A stretch of 64,000 nt of DNA from positions 74,110 through 138,109 of the forward strand of contig CAKRQV010000008.1 in the NCBI GenBank assembly GCA_934394565.1, written 5' to 3'. The notes under the pieces were generated by a model. It was not told the origin of the DNA and did no database searches. It saw only the letters and a list, made by a program, of their open reading frames with translations. The position numbers and the translations under genes were made by a program. The stretch is from an uncultured Lachnospiraceae bacterium (lineage in GTDB: Bacteria > Bacillota > Clostridia > Lachnospirales > Lachnospiraceae). Positions 8,692 to 18,005 of this stretch are shown in pieces. Position 1 is the first letter of the stretch, and every line of letters starts with the position of its first letter.

Positions 8692-9198
8692 TCAGTTTGC
8701 CAGAATACAGTGTTCCGCAAGTACCAGTGCTTCCTGCACCGACTGCGCACGGATCTCACTTCGGTCACCTTCAAACTGACATCGAATGACCTTTGTCTTG
8801 CCCTGAAAGCAGCAGCCGATATAGACAAGACCGACCGGTTTTTCCTCTGTACCGCCATCCGGTCCGGCAATGCCGGTCACAGAGAGTGCCACATCGGCTT
8901 TGGCCGCTTTCAGGCAACCACAGCACATTTCCTTAGCCGTCTGTTTACTGACAGCGCCATATTCTTTCAGCGTTGTTTTCTTTACACCGAGATTTTTTCT
9001 CTTGGCTTTATTGGAGTAAGTGACATATCCTTCTTCGAACACTTCTGAAGCCCCCGGTACATTGACCAGTGTGGCTGCGACCAGACCGCCGGTACAGGAT
9101 TCTGCTGTGGAAATTTTTAATCCACGTTCCAGCAAAAGTGAAATCACACGCTCCTCCGGACGTTTTTCGATTTTTGTTTTTTCCGTTGTCTCACCCAT
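8692..9198 (-). CDS. CinA C-terminal family, nicotinamide-nucleotide amidohydrolase
   Basis: 168-aa stand-alone CinA C-terminal (PncC-type) domain, expected to deamidate NMN to nicotinate mononucleotide in pyridine nucleotide recycling. Family motifs are visible: LKISTAESCTGGLVAATL near residue 30, VSKQTAKEMC, and ALSVTGIAGPDGGTEEKPVG near residue 105. The N-terminal MoaB-like domain of full-length CinA is absent, as in many bacteria. AAGGAGG precedes the ATG. It lies 12 bp after pgsA in what looks like one transcript rimO-pgsA-cinA; in other Firmicutes cinA also follows pgsA. Confidence 0.9.
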   Translation of the reverse strand: MGETTEKTKIEKRPEERVISLLLERGLKISTAESCTGGLVAATLVNVPGASEVFEEGYVTYSNKAKRKNLGVKKTTLKEYGAVSKQTAKEMCCGCLKAAKADVALSVTGIAGPDGGTEEKPVGLVYIGCCFQGKTKVIRCQFEGDRSEIRAQSVQEALVLAEHCILAN

Positions 9199-9210
9199 AC
9201 GAAAACCTCC

Positions 9211-9759
9211 TTAGTCCTGCATGGAAAGTACCTGTCTGTTGGTATACAGGTAATCTACAAGAGAAATAATCGTCAAAATCAGTGACAGCCAGATCAAAAC
9301 TGTACCGATCATATCAAATATGCCTCCAAAATCAGCAATCAGCACAATGATCATGATCATCTGGCAGACAGTCTTTAACTTGCCCCAGATACCTGCAGCG
9401 ATCACAATCCCATTATCAGAAGCTACCAGACGGAAACCACTGATGATAAATTCACGGGCAATGATGATCATGACGATCCATGTCGGAATCATGTCCATAT
9501 CAACAAATGCGATCAATGCGGAACATACCAGCAGTTTGTCTGCCAGCGGATCCATAAATTTACCAAAATTAGTGACCAGGTTATATTTTCGGGCAATCTT
9601 TCCATCCAGCATATCCGTCAGGGACGCAATGATAAAAATAGCCAGCGCGATCCATTTTGTACCCGGTATATGGAACGCATCCATCAGAAAAGCTACAAAA
9701 AACGGGATCAGAATGACCCTGAGTATCGTCAGTTTATTCGGCAGATTCATCGTCTTCAT
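9211..9759 (-). CDS. pgsA: CDP-diacylglycerol--glycerol-3-phosphate 3-phosphatidyltransferase
   Basis: Membrane enzyme making phosphatidylglycerol phosphate, the committed step to phosphatidylglycerol and cardiolipin. The 182-aa protein has the CDP-alcohol phosphotransferase signature within SLTDMLDGKIARKYNLVTNF and GKFMDPLADKLL (pattern DG-x2-AR-x8-G-x3-D-x3-D) and about five hydrophobic helices. AGGAGA lies 8 bp before the first ATG; its start overlaps the end of rimO by 26 bp, indicating translational coupling. Confidence 0.94.
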   Translation of the reverse strand: MKTMNLPNKLTILRVILIPFFVAFLMDAFHIPGTKWIALAIFIIASLTDMLDGKIARKYNLVTNFGKFMDPLADKLLVCSALIAFVDMDMIPTWIVMIIIAREFIISGFRLVASDNGIVIAAGIWGKLKTVCQMIMIIVLIADFGGIFDMIGTVLIWLSLILTIISLVDYLYTNRQVLSMQD

Positions 9760-11083
9760 CGTACAATTCTCCTATCAGATCATATTCCATGGCAGCTTTG
9801 ATATACACCTTCACAAACGTTCCGGACATCAGATCCGCTGTCACATTCTGTATAAACACATAGCCGTCCACCCCCGGTGCATCCGCATAAGAACGGGCAA
9901 TGTAAGCATCCTCATCCGCCACTTTGCCTTCGATCACAACATCCATCACAGTGCCGACACGGTTTTCTCCCTTATCCAGAGAAATGTCCTGCTGCAGCTC
10001 CATAATGCGGTCGCGGCGGGCGGCTTTCACCTCTTCATTGATCTGGTCCGGCATGGAGGCAGCCGGTGTACCGTCTTCACGGGAATATGTAAATACACCC
10101 AACCGGTCAAATTCCATCTCATCAACAAAATCCAGGACTTCATTGTGGTCTTCTTCTGTTTCTCCCGGAAAACCGGTGATCAGCGTGGTGCGAAGTACAA
10201 TATCCGGAATCTCTTTCCTGAGCTTTTGGATCAGTTCGACAAGTCCGGCTTTTGTCATGCGGCGGCCCATGCGTTTTAAAATCGTATCGCTCGCATGCTG
10301 GATCGGCAGATCCAGATAATGACAGATCTTTGACTCTGTTTTCATCGTCTCGATCAGTTCAGGATAGATCTCTTCCGGATAGCAGTAGAGTACACGGATC
10401 CATACGAGATCTTCCAGCTTACAGAGCTCTTTCAGCAACTTATGCAATGATTTTTCCCCATAGAGGTCCACGCCGTAGATCGTCGTCTCCTGTGCCACAA
10501 GGATCAGCTCCTGTACACCCTGATCAACCAGGTCCTTTGCTTCCGCCAGCAGCTGTTCCATCGGTACACTGCGGTAGGGACCACGAAGGGACGGGATCAC
10601 ACAGTAGGTACAGTGCTTGTCGCAGCCCTCTGCTATTTTCAGGTAGGCATAATGACCACCTGTCGTCAGCATACGTTTGCTTTTTTGCTCCGGCAGTCCG
10701 GTCAGCGGCGCATATTCTGACACCCGGGAACCTTCGAGTACTTTATCAAGGATCGGAATCAGCTGATCGGTACTGTTCGTACCAAATACAGCATCCACTT
10801 CCGGCAGTTCTTTTAAAATATCGTCTTTAAACCTCTGGGCCAGACATCCGGTCACCAGAAGTGCCTTACAGGTACCCTGCTTTTTATATTCGGACATTTC
10901 CAGAAGCATCTGGACACTTTCATCCATCGCATCATGAATGAAGCTGCAGGTATTGACCACGATCACATCTGCCTTTGACTCATCATCAGTGACCGTAAAG
11001 CCTCTGTCTGCCAGTGCTCCCAGCATCTGTTCAGAATCCACCAGGTTTTTATCGCACCCCAGTGAAACAAATAATACGTTCAT
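9734..11083 (-). CDS. rimO: Ribosomal protein S12 methylthiotransferase RimO
   Basis: Radical SAM enzyme that adds a methylthio group to an aspartate of ribosomal protein S12. The 449-aa protein shows the N-terminal UPF0004 domain with its three cluster cysteines (SLGCDKN, NTCSFI, TGCLAQR), the radical SAM motif CDKHCTYC near residue 155, and a C-terminal TRAM domain. The frame stays open for 81 codons upstream, but the start at MNVLFVSLGCDKN is set by CAGGAG 8 bp before it and by family length; the extra upstream codons run through a dispersed palindromic repeat and the rpoZ terminator. First gene of a rimO-pgsA-cinA unit. Confidence 0.95.
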   Translation of the reverse strand: MNVLFVSLGCDKNLVDSEQMLGALADRGFTVTDDESKADVIVVNTCSFIHDAMDESVQMLLEMSEYKKQGTCKALLVTGCLAQRFKDDILKELPEVDAVFGTNSTDQLIPILDKVLEGSRVSEYAPLTGLPEQKSKRMLTTGGHYAYLKIAEGCDKHCTYCVIPSLRGPYRSVPMEQLLAEAKDLVDQGVQELILVAQETTIYGVDLYGEKSLHKLLKELCKLEDLVWIRVLYCYPEEIYPELIETMKTESKICHYLDLPIQHASDTILKRMGRRMTKAGLVELIQKLRKEIPDIVLRTTLITGFPGETEEDHNEVLDFVDEMEFDRLGVFTYSREDGTPAASMPDQINEEVKAARRDRIMELQQDISLDKGENRVGTVMDVVIEGKVADEDAYIARSYADAPGVDGYVFIQNVTADLMSGTFVKVYIKAAMEYDLIGELYDEDDESAE

Positions 11084-11117
11084 ATCTTTCTCCTGTACTT
11101 GTGTGGCTTTATAACAC

Positions 11118-11142
11118 AAAACGAGTCCACCGGACCAGTTTT
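11118..11142. repeat. Dispersed palindromic repeat, copy 2
   Basis: Minus-strand core ACTGGTCCGGTGGAC; 11-bp arms with two mismatches around a 3-base loop. Lies between the rpoZ terminator and the rimO start, in the rimO leader. Confidence 0.7.
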
Positions 11143-11158
11143 TTATATGCATGACAAC

Positions 11159-11223
11159 AAAAAAGGGATACTTCAGACCGTCTCTGTCATAAGGATATGA
11201 CAAAACACAGCCTGAAGCAGCCC
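11159..11223 (-). terminator. Terminator of the yicC-remA-gmk-rpoZ operon
   Basis: Outer imperfect stem (minus strand GGGCTGCTTCAGGC pairing with GGTCTGAAGTATCCC) enclosing a small TCATA/TATGA hairpin, followed by six Ts. Confidence 0.65.
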
Positions 11224-11231
11224 TGTTTTTC

Positions 11232-11573
11232 TTACTCTTCTTCAGCTGTTGCAGTTGTCTCTTCTGTTGTCTCAGCAGTCTCTGCAGATCCGGCTTCGTC
11301 TGTGATCTCTTCCGTTCTGTCCTCAAATTCTTCCTCTGTATATGGAAGAATTTTTACCTTTCCTGTATACAGCTCTTTAACAGCGGTAGACAGCGGTTTG
11401 TCAACAACATACTCATTGTCATCGAGAAGGGACTCTTCACCGGCAATCAGCTGGCGTGCTCTTTTACTGGTGGCCAGCACGATAGAGTAACGGCTGTTTA
11501 CGATCGGCTCCTCATCCGGCTCCGCATTGCTGTTTACGACCTGCATTAATTCTGAATAAGATGGATGGATCAT
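11232..11573 (-). CDS. rpoZ: DNA-directed RNA polymerase subunit omega
   Basis: 113-aa omega subunit, which stabilises the beta-prime subunit of RNA polymerase. N-terminal MIHPSYSELMQVVN and the conserved NSRYSIVLATSKRARQLI match the clostridial omega family. The last 30 residues are an acidic Thr/Glu-rich tail (EETTATAEEE), probably disordered and an extension relative to the 60-70-aa core. GGAGAG precedes the start. Last gene of the yicC-remA-gmk-rpoZ operon, 14 bp after gmk. Confidence 0.93.
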   Translation of the reverse strand: MIHPSYSELMQVVNSNAEPDEEPIVNSRYSIVLATSKRARQLIAGEESLLDDNEYVVDKPLSTAVKELYTGKVKILPYTEEEFEDRTEEITDEAGSAETAETTEETTATAEEE

Positions 11574-11587
11574 AGTTTAACTCTCCT

Positions 11588-12214
11588 TTATTTGTTGATT
11601 TCCTGTAATTCCTGTTTGATAGTTTCGGTAAAGGCCTTATGCAGCCCCATTTTTTTATGAGACTGTACGATCAGCTCATGAAGTTCTCTGGTGCTTTCTT
11701 CAAGATCATCATTGATCAGCAGATAATCATAAAAATCCATCAGATCAGCTTCTTCCTGGGCACGTTTCATACGGCCTGCGATCACTTCCTGTGTCTCTGT
11801 ACCACGTCCTTCAAGACGTTTTTTTAATTCTGCAGCACTTGGTGGTGCTACAAAAATGGTCACAGCATCCGGAAACAGCTTTTTCACATTCATCGCGCCC
11901 TGTACTTCAATTTCCAGGATCACATCTTTTCCGGCAGACAGGCAGTCTTCTACGTACTTTTTCGGGGTTCCGTAGTAATTGCCTACATACTGTGCATATT
12001 CGATAAACGCATCTTCTGCGATCATCTGCTCAAATTTTTCTCTGGTAAGAAAGAAATACTCTCTGCCGTCAACTTCCCCTTCTCTTGGCTGTCTTGTAGT
12101 AGCCGAGATACTTAAGGCATAGGACTCGTGGTCTCTCAAAAGAGCCTTCATCAATGTGCCTTTTCCTGCACCGGAAAATCCGGACACAACAGCAAGTACA
12201 CCTTTTTGCATCAT
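11588..12214 (-). CDS. gmk: Guanylate kinase
   Basis: Phosphorylates GMP to GDP with ATP. The 208-aa protein carries the P-loop SGFSGAGKGTL near residues 11-21 and the GMP-binding segments SISATTRQPREGEVDGREYFF. The length is typical. The ATG overlaps the remA stop (ATGA-type overlap), as in the conserved Firmicutes order yicC-remA-gmk-rpoZ. Confidence 0.97.
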   Translation of the reverse strand: MMQKGVLAVVSGFSGAGKGTLMKALLRDHESYALSISATTRQPREGEVDGREYFFLTREKFEQMIAEDAFIEYAQYVGNYYGTPKKYVEDCLSAGKDVILEIEVQGAMNVKKLFPDAVTIFVAPPSAAELKKRLEGRGTETQEVIAGRMKRAQEEADLMDFYDYLLINDDLEESTRELHELIVQSHKKMGLHKAFTETIKQELQEINK

Positions 12215-12477
12215 TTCTTCTCTCCCTTGTCATTGATGTTTATATCATTGCAACGCTTGGTGATCGTATCCGGCTGCAAGGCCGAAAGAACCAGACGGGC
12301 CTCCTCGCATACGATCACAGACTTTGTTTTTCGCCCCTGCGTTGCATCTACAACACGGTCTTCTTCACGGGCATGCTGTACCATACGTTTGATCGGTGCG
12401 GCATCTGGATTGACGACGCACTGGATCTTATCTGCATTGACAGCATTGCCAAATCCTATATTGATCAGTTTTGCCAC
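12211..12477 (-). CDS. remA: Extracellular matrix regulator RemA family (DUF370)
   Basis: 88-aa DNA-binding protein; in Bacillus RemA is a ring-forming activator of matrix and osmoprotection genes. The family core is clear: INIGFGNAVNADKI at the start, then AAPIKRMVQHAREEDRVVDATQGRKTKSVI, with conserved Arg residues used for DNA contact. What it controls in this organism is not visible. It sits between yicC and gmk in the standard order. Confidence 0.9.
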   Translation of the reverse strand: MAKLINIGFGNAVNADKIQCVVNPDAAPIKRMVQHAREEDRVVDATQGRKTKSVIVCEEARLVLSALQPDTITKRCNDININDKGEKK

Positions 12478-12488
12478 ATTCAGACCTC

Positions 12489-13367
12489 TTATTCGATATT
12501 CTGGATCTGTTCACGGATTTTTTCGATCTCGGTCTTCAGATCTATGCCAAGATCTGTCGTTGTCAGATCATTGGCTTTTGAAAGGATCGTATTGGCCTCA
12601 CGGTTCATTTCCTGTGCCATAAAGTCAAGTTTACGTCCAATACCGTTGCCCTCGGCCAGTACCTGTTTCATATGCGATACATGGCTTTTTAAACGGACAG
12701 TCTCTTCGTCAGTACAGATCTTATCCGCATACAGAACGACCTCTGCAGCGATACGGCCTTCATCAAGCTGCGTATCCTGCAACACTTCCCTGACTTTTGT
12801 CTCTATGCGTTCTCTGTAGGCTTTTAGAAGCTCCGGTCCACGCTCTTCAACCTGTGTTACCAGAGCCAGCATACCATCAAGTTTCTGCTCCAGATCTGCG
12901 GCAAGATTGGCTCCTTCACGCTCTCTGGATGCTCTGAAAGCTTCACCTGCTTTTCTGAGAGCGGCCTCCATACCTTTCCAGATTTCTTCTTCATCGAGTT
13001 CCGGATCTTCCATGGTCAGGACATCCGGCATACGGCCGAGAACAGATACCGTCACATCATTTGGGATGGAATAACGCTCAGCCATCTGGGCAAAGTACCC
13101 CATGTAGGCATCAGCGGCCTTGCCATTGAACTGCAGAATACTGCAATCCTCTGTCAGTTCTTCATAAGTAATAAATACATCCACTTTTCCGCGGCTCATG
13201 TACTCTTTTAACAGCGTACGGATCTGTGCCTCGTAAAAGCTGAATTTCTTTGGTGTCTTAATATTGAAGTCCAGATAACGGTGATTAACGGATTTGATCT
13301 CCACCGTGATCTTTCTGGTAGCATCCTGATATTCGGCTCTGCCGAATCCTGTCATACTTTTGATCAT
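12489..13367 (-). CDS. yicC: YicC/YloC family endoribonuclease
   Basis: 292-aa member of the YicC/YloC family, RNA endonucleases forming oligomers. N-terminal MIKSMTGFGRAEY is the family hallmark, and the C-terminal DUF1732 end (SHVSHMKQVL, GRKLDFMAQEMNREANTI, LKTEIEKIREQIQNIE) is intact. An ATG two codons earlier is possible; AAGAAG 8 bp before this ATG favours it. First gene of the operon with remA, gmk and rpoZ. Confidence 0.93.
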   Translation of the reverse strand: MIKSMTGFGRAEYQDATRKITVEIKSVNHRYLDFNIKTPKKFSFYEAQIRTLLKEYMSRGKVDVFITYEELTEDCSILQFNGKAADAYMGYFAQMAERYSIPNDVTVSVLGRMPDVLTMEDPELDEEEIWKGMEAALRKAGEAFRASREREGANLAADLEQKLDGMLALVTQVEERGPELLKAYRERIETKVREVLQDTQLDEGRIAAEVVLYADKICTDEETVRLKSHVSHMKQVLAEGNGIGRKLDFMAQEMNREANTILSKANDLTTTDLGIDLKTEIEKIREQIQNIE

Positions 13368-13450
13368 CGTCATAACTTCTTTCTTTCGCTGTCTGTCTGC
13401 TTTTGCTGCATATTTTATGTGTTTTATGTGCTGCGCCGACAGTTACTGCT

Positions 13451-13479
13451 TATATACATACTGTTTTATTATATGTCAA
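13451..13479 (-). promoter_or_regulatory. Predicted promoter of the yicC-remA-gmk-rpoZ operon
   Basis: Minus strand TTGACA, 17-bp spacer, TATATA, about 85 bp before the yicC start. Confidence 0.6.
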
Positions 13480-13629
13480 GTTGAAAAGTTCGTCAATGCC
13501 CGGTTGCCCTTTTTCCGGTTTCGGGTTAAAATAAATTGATATGGTATTACTGTTCATTCAGCAGTGAAAGCATATAAAGCTGTACCACTGTTTTTATGCT
13601 AAAAAACTATACCACAGGAGATGATATAT

Positions 13630-15372
13630 ATGGCATTTGATGGCATTACTGTAGCCAGTCTGCAGTTTGAATTAAAACAGGCTTTAGAGGGCGGACGTAT
13701 TTCCAAGATCGCCCAGCCGGAAGCCGATGAGCTCTTGCTCACTGTTAAAGGAAAAGACGCAAACTACCGTCTGTTTATTTCTGCAAGTGCTTCTCTTCCT
13801 TTATTATATCTGACACAGGCAAATAAACCAAGTCCATTAACAGCACCGGGCTTTTGCATGCTGCTTAGAAAGCATATCGGCGGTGGCCGTATCACTGCGA
13901 TCACGCAGCCGGGGCTTGAACGTATTCTCTGTTTTCATATCGAGCATCTGGATGAGATGGGCGATCTCTGTCACAAAAAGCTGATCGTCGAACTGATGGG
14001 AAAACACAGCAATATTATTTTCTGCGACGAAAATGACCGCATCATTGACAGTATCAAGCACGTTTCCGCAAACATGAGTTCTGTCCGTGAAGTTCTCCCC
14101 GGCCGCACCTGGTTTATTCCGGATACCCAGAGCAAGGAAGACCCCTACACGATCACCCAGGAGGCTTTTATCCATCATATCCAGTCAAAGCCGGTTCCCC
14201 TGTCAAAGGCAGTTTACCAGTCTCTGACGGGTATCTCACCCATTCTTGCGGAGGAGCTCTGTTACCGTGCCGGTCTGGACAGCTTCCGCCCGTCCGGCGC
14301 ATATACTGAGGATGAACTGGCAGGTCTGTATATGCAGCTGTCTGCTTTTATGTTAGCTGTGCAAAAAGGTGTTTTTGCCCCCCAGATCATCTATGAAAAA
14401 CATGAACCGAAAGACTACACCTGCTTCCCCTACCAGATCTTTCTCGGATACGAAGCAAAGACATTTACAACCGTTTCCGAAGTTCTCGAACAATATTATG
14501 CCGAGAAAAATATCGTCACCCGTATGCGTCAGAAATCTGCGGATCTCAGGAAAACCGTCCAGAGTACCCTGGAGCGCAACCAGCGCAAACTGATCCTGCA
14601 ACAGAAACAGATGAAGGATACGGATAAAATGGAAAAATACCGGATCTACGGCGAACTGATCCATACCTACGGCTACACTGTACCGGAAGGAGCGCGTTCT
14701 TTCGAAGCACTCAACTATTACACCAATGAAAACGTCACCGTACCGCTTGACCCACAGCTGACACCGGCTGAAAATGCAAAAAAATATTTTGACCGGTATG
14801 GTAAATTAAAGCGTACCCGTGAAGCACTGACAACCCTCCTGAAAGAAACAAAAGACGAGATTGAACATCTCGACACTATCCTGATGAGCATGGATTTTGC
14901 TATGACAGAGGCCGATCTGTCGCAGATCCGCCAGGAATTATACACCAGTGGGTATATCAAAAAACATGGTGGTAAACACAAAAAAGAACGCTTTACCAGC
15001 CGTCCATTCCACTATGTATCTTCCGATGGATATGATATCTACGTTGGCAAGAACAATATCCAGAATGAAGAACTCACCTTTAAGGTCGCGACAGGAAACG
15101 ACTGGTGGTTTCATGCCAAAGGGCAGCCGGGTTCCCATGTGATCGTAAAGAGCAGAAATGAAGAATTGCCGGACCGTACCTTTGAGGAAGCAGCGATGCT
15201 TGCCGCCTGGTATTCCAAAGGCCGTACAGCCCCCAAGGTCGATGTCGATTACATCCAGAAAAAGCATGTGAAAAAGGTCAACGGTGCCAATCCGGGGTTT
15301 GTGATCTATCACACCAACTACTCCATGACCATTGCACCGGATATCTCTTCTCTCCGGCTGGTCAGCGAATGA
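13630..15372 (+). CDS. rqcH: RqcH / NFACT family ribosome quality-control factor
   Basis: 580-aa NFACT protein (also annotated fibronectin-binding). In Bacillus RqcH binds stalled 50S subunits and recruits tRNA-Ala to add C-terminal alanine tails. Layout: NFACT-N domain (about 1-190, starting MAFDGITVASLQFELKQAL), helix-hairpin-helix and long coiled coils (about 290-440), and NFACT-R domain with DWWFHAKGQPGSHVIVKS near residue 495. The start is the second in-frame ATG because CAGGAG lies 9 bp before it and abuts the first ATG. Divergent from yicC; own transcription unit. Confidence 0.93.
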   Translation: MAFDGITVASLQFELKQALEGGRISKIAQPEADELLLTVKGKDANYRLFISASASLPLLYLTQANKPSPLTAPGFCMLLRKHIGGGRITAITQPGLERILCFHIEHLDEMGDLCHKKLIVELMGKHSNIIFCDENDRIIDSIKHVSANMSSVREVLPGRTWFIPDTQSKEDPYTITQEAFIHHIQSKPVPLSKAVYQSLTGISPILAEELCYRAGLDSFRPSGAYTEDELAGLYMQLSAFMLAVQKGVFAPQIIYEKHEPKDYTCFPYQIFLGYEAKTFTTVSEVLEQYYAEKNIVTRMRQKSADLRKTVQSTLERNQRKLILQQKQMKDTDKMEKYRIYGELIHTYGYTVPEGARSFEALNYYTNENVTVPLDPQLTPAENAKKYFDRYGKLKRTREALTTLLKETKDEIEHLDTILMSMDFAMTEADLSQIRQELYTSGYIKKHGGKHKKERFTSRPFHYVSSDGYDIYVGKNNIQNEELTFKVATGNDWWFHAKGQPGSHVIVKSRNEELPDRTFEEAAMLAAWYSKGRTAPKVDVDYIQKKHVKKVNGANPGFVIYHTNYSMTIAPDISSLRLVSE

Positions 15373-15541
15373 TACTGCCAGTTGCATTTTCTTATGTGAC
15401 TGTGAAATTTATAATATTAGGTTAATATTTTATAAAGAATAGGTGAAATTGCTGATTTTTTGCGCATAATCCCTTATAGTAGTCCTAATGCAACACAATA
15501 TCCTGTCAGGATATAAAATATGATATTGGAGATATTGTCAC

Positions 15542-17938
15542 ATGAGTACACAGACAGACCAGAGATACTATCCGGACACACAGACCGGATTAACCACAGA
15601 ACAGGTAAAAAAAAGGCAGCTTGAAGGGCTTGTCAATACCCCTGTAGACCCGCCTTCAAAAACTGTACAGGAAATCATCAAGACAAATGTTTTTACCTAT
15701 TTTAACCTTGTCTTTGCCGTAATTGCCCTGTTATTGATCATAGCCGGTTCCTTCCGTGACCTTACCTTTTTACCGGTCATCATTGCCAATACAGTGATCG
15801 GCATCGTCCAGGAAATCCGCTCTAAAGATATACTTGACAAGCTGACCATGTTAAATGCGCCGAAAGCCACCGTTGTCCGTCAGGGCAAACAAAGTACGAT
15901 CCCCTCTGCTGACCTGGTACTTGACGATATCGTGATCTTTGGTGCCGGAAATCAAATTCCGGCTGATGCCGTCGTAACAGATGGGCAGATTCAGGTCAAT
16001 GAATCCCTGATCACCGGTGAATCCGATGAGATCACTAAAACAGCCGGTGATACACTGCTCTCCGGCAGCTTTGTCGTCAGTGGAAAATGCCACGCCAGAC
16101 TGGAAAAAGTCGGTGAGGATTCCTACATTTCCAAGCTGACACTGGAAGCCAAAAGAAACAAGCCAAAAGAACCGACAGAAATGATCCGTGCATTAAATAA
16201 GATTGTATTAATTGCCGGTATTCTGATCATTCCGATCGGCATCACCCTGTTCTCCCAGCAGTTTTTCTTTGAAAAAGCAGGATTCAGAAGCAGTGTGACT
16301 TCCATGGTCGCAGCCGTGATCGGTATGATCCCAGAAGGACTCTATCTTCTTGCCAGCGTAGCACTGGTCGTCAGCGTCATGCGTCTGGCGCAGAAAAAAG
16401 TACTTGTCCACGATATGAAATGCATCGAGATGCTGGCCCGGGTTGATGTACTCTGCGTCGATAAAACAGGTACGATCACAGAAAACGAAATGACTGTCGA
16501 TGATATAGTTCCACTTGGAGATTCTGTGGATGAAGGCATGTGTCATGAACGTATCGCTGATTTTGTTGCCTGCATGGAAGCCGACAACAGCACTACGAAA
16601 ACACTGAAGCGGTATTTCAAAGGCAGCAAAGCCATGCGGGCCGCTGCGACAGTCCCGTTCTCTTCTGCTTACAAATACAGTGCCGTCAGCTTTTCCTCCG
16701 GTGAAACCTATGTCCTTGGTGCTCCGGAATTTGTCCTGCGGGAAAATTATGAGAATTATGAAGAAAAAGTCAGCACCTACAGCAGCAAAGGATACCGTGT
16801 CCTGATCTTCGGTACCTACCCCCAAAATCCTGCGGGGGAGGCACTGACCGAGACCTTTACGCCACTCTGCCTGATTCTTTTGTCTAACCAGATCCGTGCT
16901 GAAGCACCGGAGACTTTCCAGTACTTTGCCAAACAGGGTGTAGCGATCAAAGTCATCTCCGGTGACAACCCAATCACTGTATCTGAGGTTGCCACAAAAG
17001 CCGGTATTGCAAACGCTGATCGCTATGTGGATGCCCGTACACTGACAGATGATGCCGCCATTGCAGCTGCCGTCAACACCTACACCGTTTTTGGACGTGT
17101 CACACCGGATCAGAAACGTAAATTTGTCAAAGCTCTGCAGGCCTCCGGACACACCGTAGCCATGACCGGTGACGGTGTCAACGATGTACTGGCCTTAAAG
17201 GATGCTGACTGCAGTATCGCCATGGCCTCCGGCTCCGATGCCGCCGCCCAGACCTCTGATCTGGTCCTTTTGGATTCCAAATTTTCCAGTATGCCAAGCG
17301 TCGTAGCTGAGGGACGGAGAGTTGTCAACAACATCACAAGATCCGCCAGCCTGTTTCTGGTAAAAAATATCTTCTCACTGTTGTTGTCAATCTTTTCCAT
17401 CTGCTTCATGCTCGACTACCCGATGGAACCATCCCAGATCTCCCTGATCAGCATGTTTACGATCGGTATTCCGGGATTTTTCCTCGCCATGCAGCCAAAC
17501 ACCAACCGAATTGAAGGTCGCTTCATTACCAATGTAGTCATAGCCGCCCTCCCCGCCGGCATCACTGATGCCGTCATGGTCGGCGCACTGGTCATCTTCG
17601 GTCAGGTATTCGGCGTAAGCTCTACCGATATATCAACCGCCTCCACCCTGTTACTGGCCATCGTCGGACTGATGATCCTGTACCGTATCTGCAAGCCACT
17701 GAATCTGTTGCGTGGCGCGGTTATGATCTTATGTACCCTCGGCATGTTAATCTGCATCTTCTTCGTCAGTGACCTTTTCGCAATCACCAGCATATCCCTG
17801 AAATGCGGTATGCTCCTGGCCATCTTCGCCATCGCCACAGAACCAGTGATGCGCTATGGCACCCTGATCATCGAATGGATCAGCAATATATGCAGTAACA
17901 TCTACCGCAAACTGAAAAGAAGTCCCAAAAACGCATAA
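15542..17938 (+). CDS. P-type ATPase, CtpE-like cation (probably calcium) transporter
   Basis: 798-aa integral membrane pump. Visible are the A-domain TGES (158-161), the phosphorylated Asp308 in DKTGT, the membrane ion-site motif PEGL (264-267) in TM4, and the hinge TGDGVNDVLALKDADCSIAM. There are about ten membrane helices and no N-terminal metal-binding Cys motifs, which rules out copper or zinc types. The PEGL motif and compact cytoplasmic domain resemble CtpE of actinobacteria, reported as a calcium uptake ATPase; substrate here is inferred. ATATTG and a weak GGAG-like site precede the ATG. Monocistronic, sharing a convergent terminator with the EF-G paralogue. Confidence 0.85.
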   Translation: MSTQTDQRYYPDTQTGLTTEQVKKRQLEGLVNTPVDPPSKTVQEIIKTNVFTYFNLVFAVIALLLIIAGSFRDLTFLPVIIANTVIGIVQEIRSKDILDKLTMLNAPKATVVRQGKQSTIPSADLVLDDIVIFGAGNQIPADAVVTDGQIQVNESLITGESDEITKTAGDTLLSGSFVVSGKCHARLEKVGEDSYISKLTLEAKRNKPKEPTEMIRALNKIVLIAGILIIPIGITLFSQQFFFEKAGFRSSVTSMVAAVIGMIPEGLYLLASVALVVSVMRLAQKKVLVHDMKCIEMLARVDVLCVDKTGTITENEMTVDDIVPLGDSVDEGMCHERIADFVACMEADNSTTKTLKRYFKGSKAMRAAATVPFSSAYKYSAVSFSSGETYVLGAPEFVLRENYENYEEKVSTYSSKGYRVLIFGTYPQNPAGEALTETFTPLCLILLSNQIRAEAPETFQYFAKQGVAIKVISGDNPITVSEVATKAGIANADRYVDARTLTDDAAIAAAVNTYTVFGRVTPDQKRKFVKALQASGHTVAMTGDGVNDVLALKDADCSIAMASGSDAAAQTSDLVLLDSKFSSMPSVVAEGRRVVNNITRSASLFLVKNIFSLLLSIFSICFMLDYPMEPSQISLISMFTIGIPGFFLAMQPNTNRIEGRFITNVVIAALPAGITDAVMVGALVIFGQVFGVSSTDISTASTLLLAIVGLMILYRICKPLNLLRGAVMILCTLGMLICIFFVSDLFAITSISLKCGMLLAIFAIATEPVMRYGTLIIEWISNICSNIYRKLKRSPKNA

Positions 17939-17940
17939 GC

Positions 17941-17983
17941 AAAAAACAGCCAGACCAGATATATTTTATCCAGCCTGGCTGTT
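17941..17983. terminator. Bidirectional terminator between P-type ATPase and EF-G paralogue
   Basis: AACAGCCAG / CTGGCTGTT stem with six As on its left side, so strongest for the minus strand. Confidence 0.7.
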
Positions 17984-18005
17984 CATCATTTACATCCTGC
18001 CCTTT

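Noticed and set aside
9320..10279. Open frame of 319 codons opposite pgsA and rimO
   Set aside because: Spans two certain genes on the other strand; no start signals.
11084..11326. N-terminal extension of 81 codons on RimO
   Set aside because: Runs through the rpoZ terminator and a dispersed repeat; the start at 11083 has a good ribosome-binding site and matches the family N-terminus.
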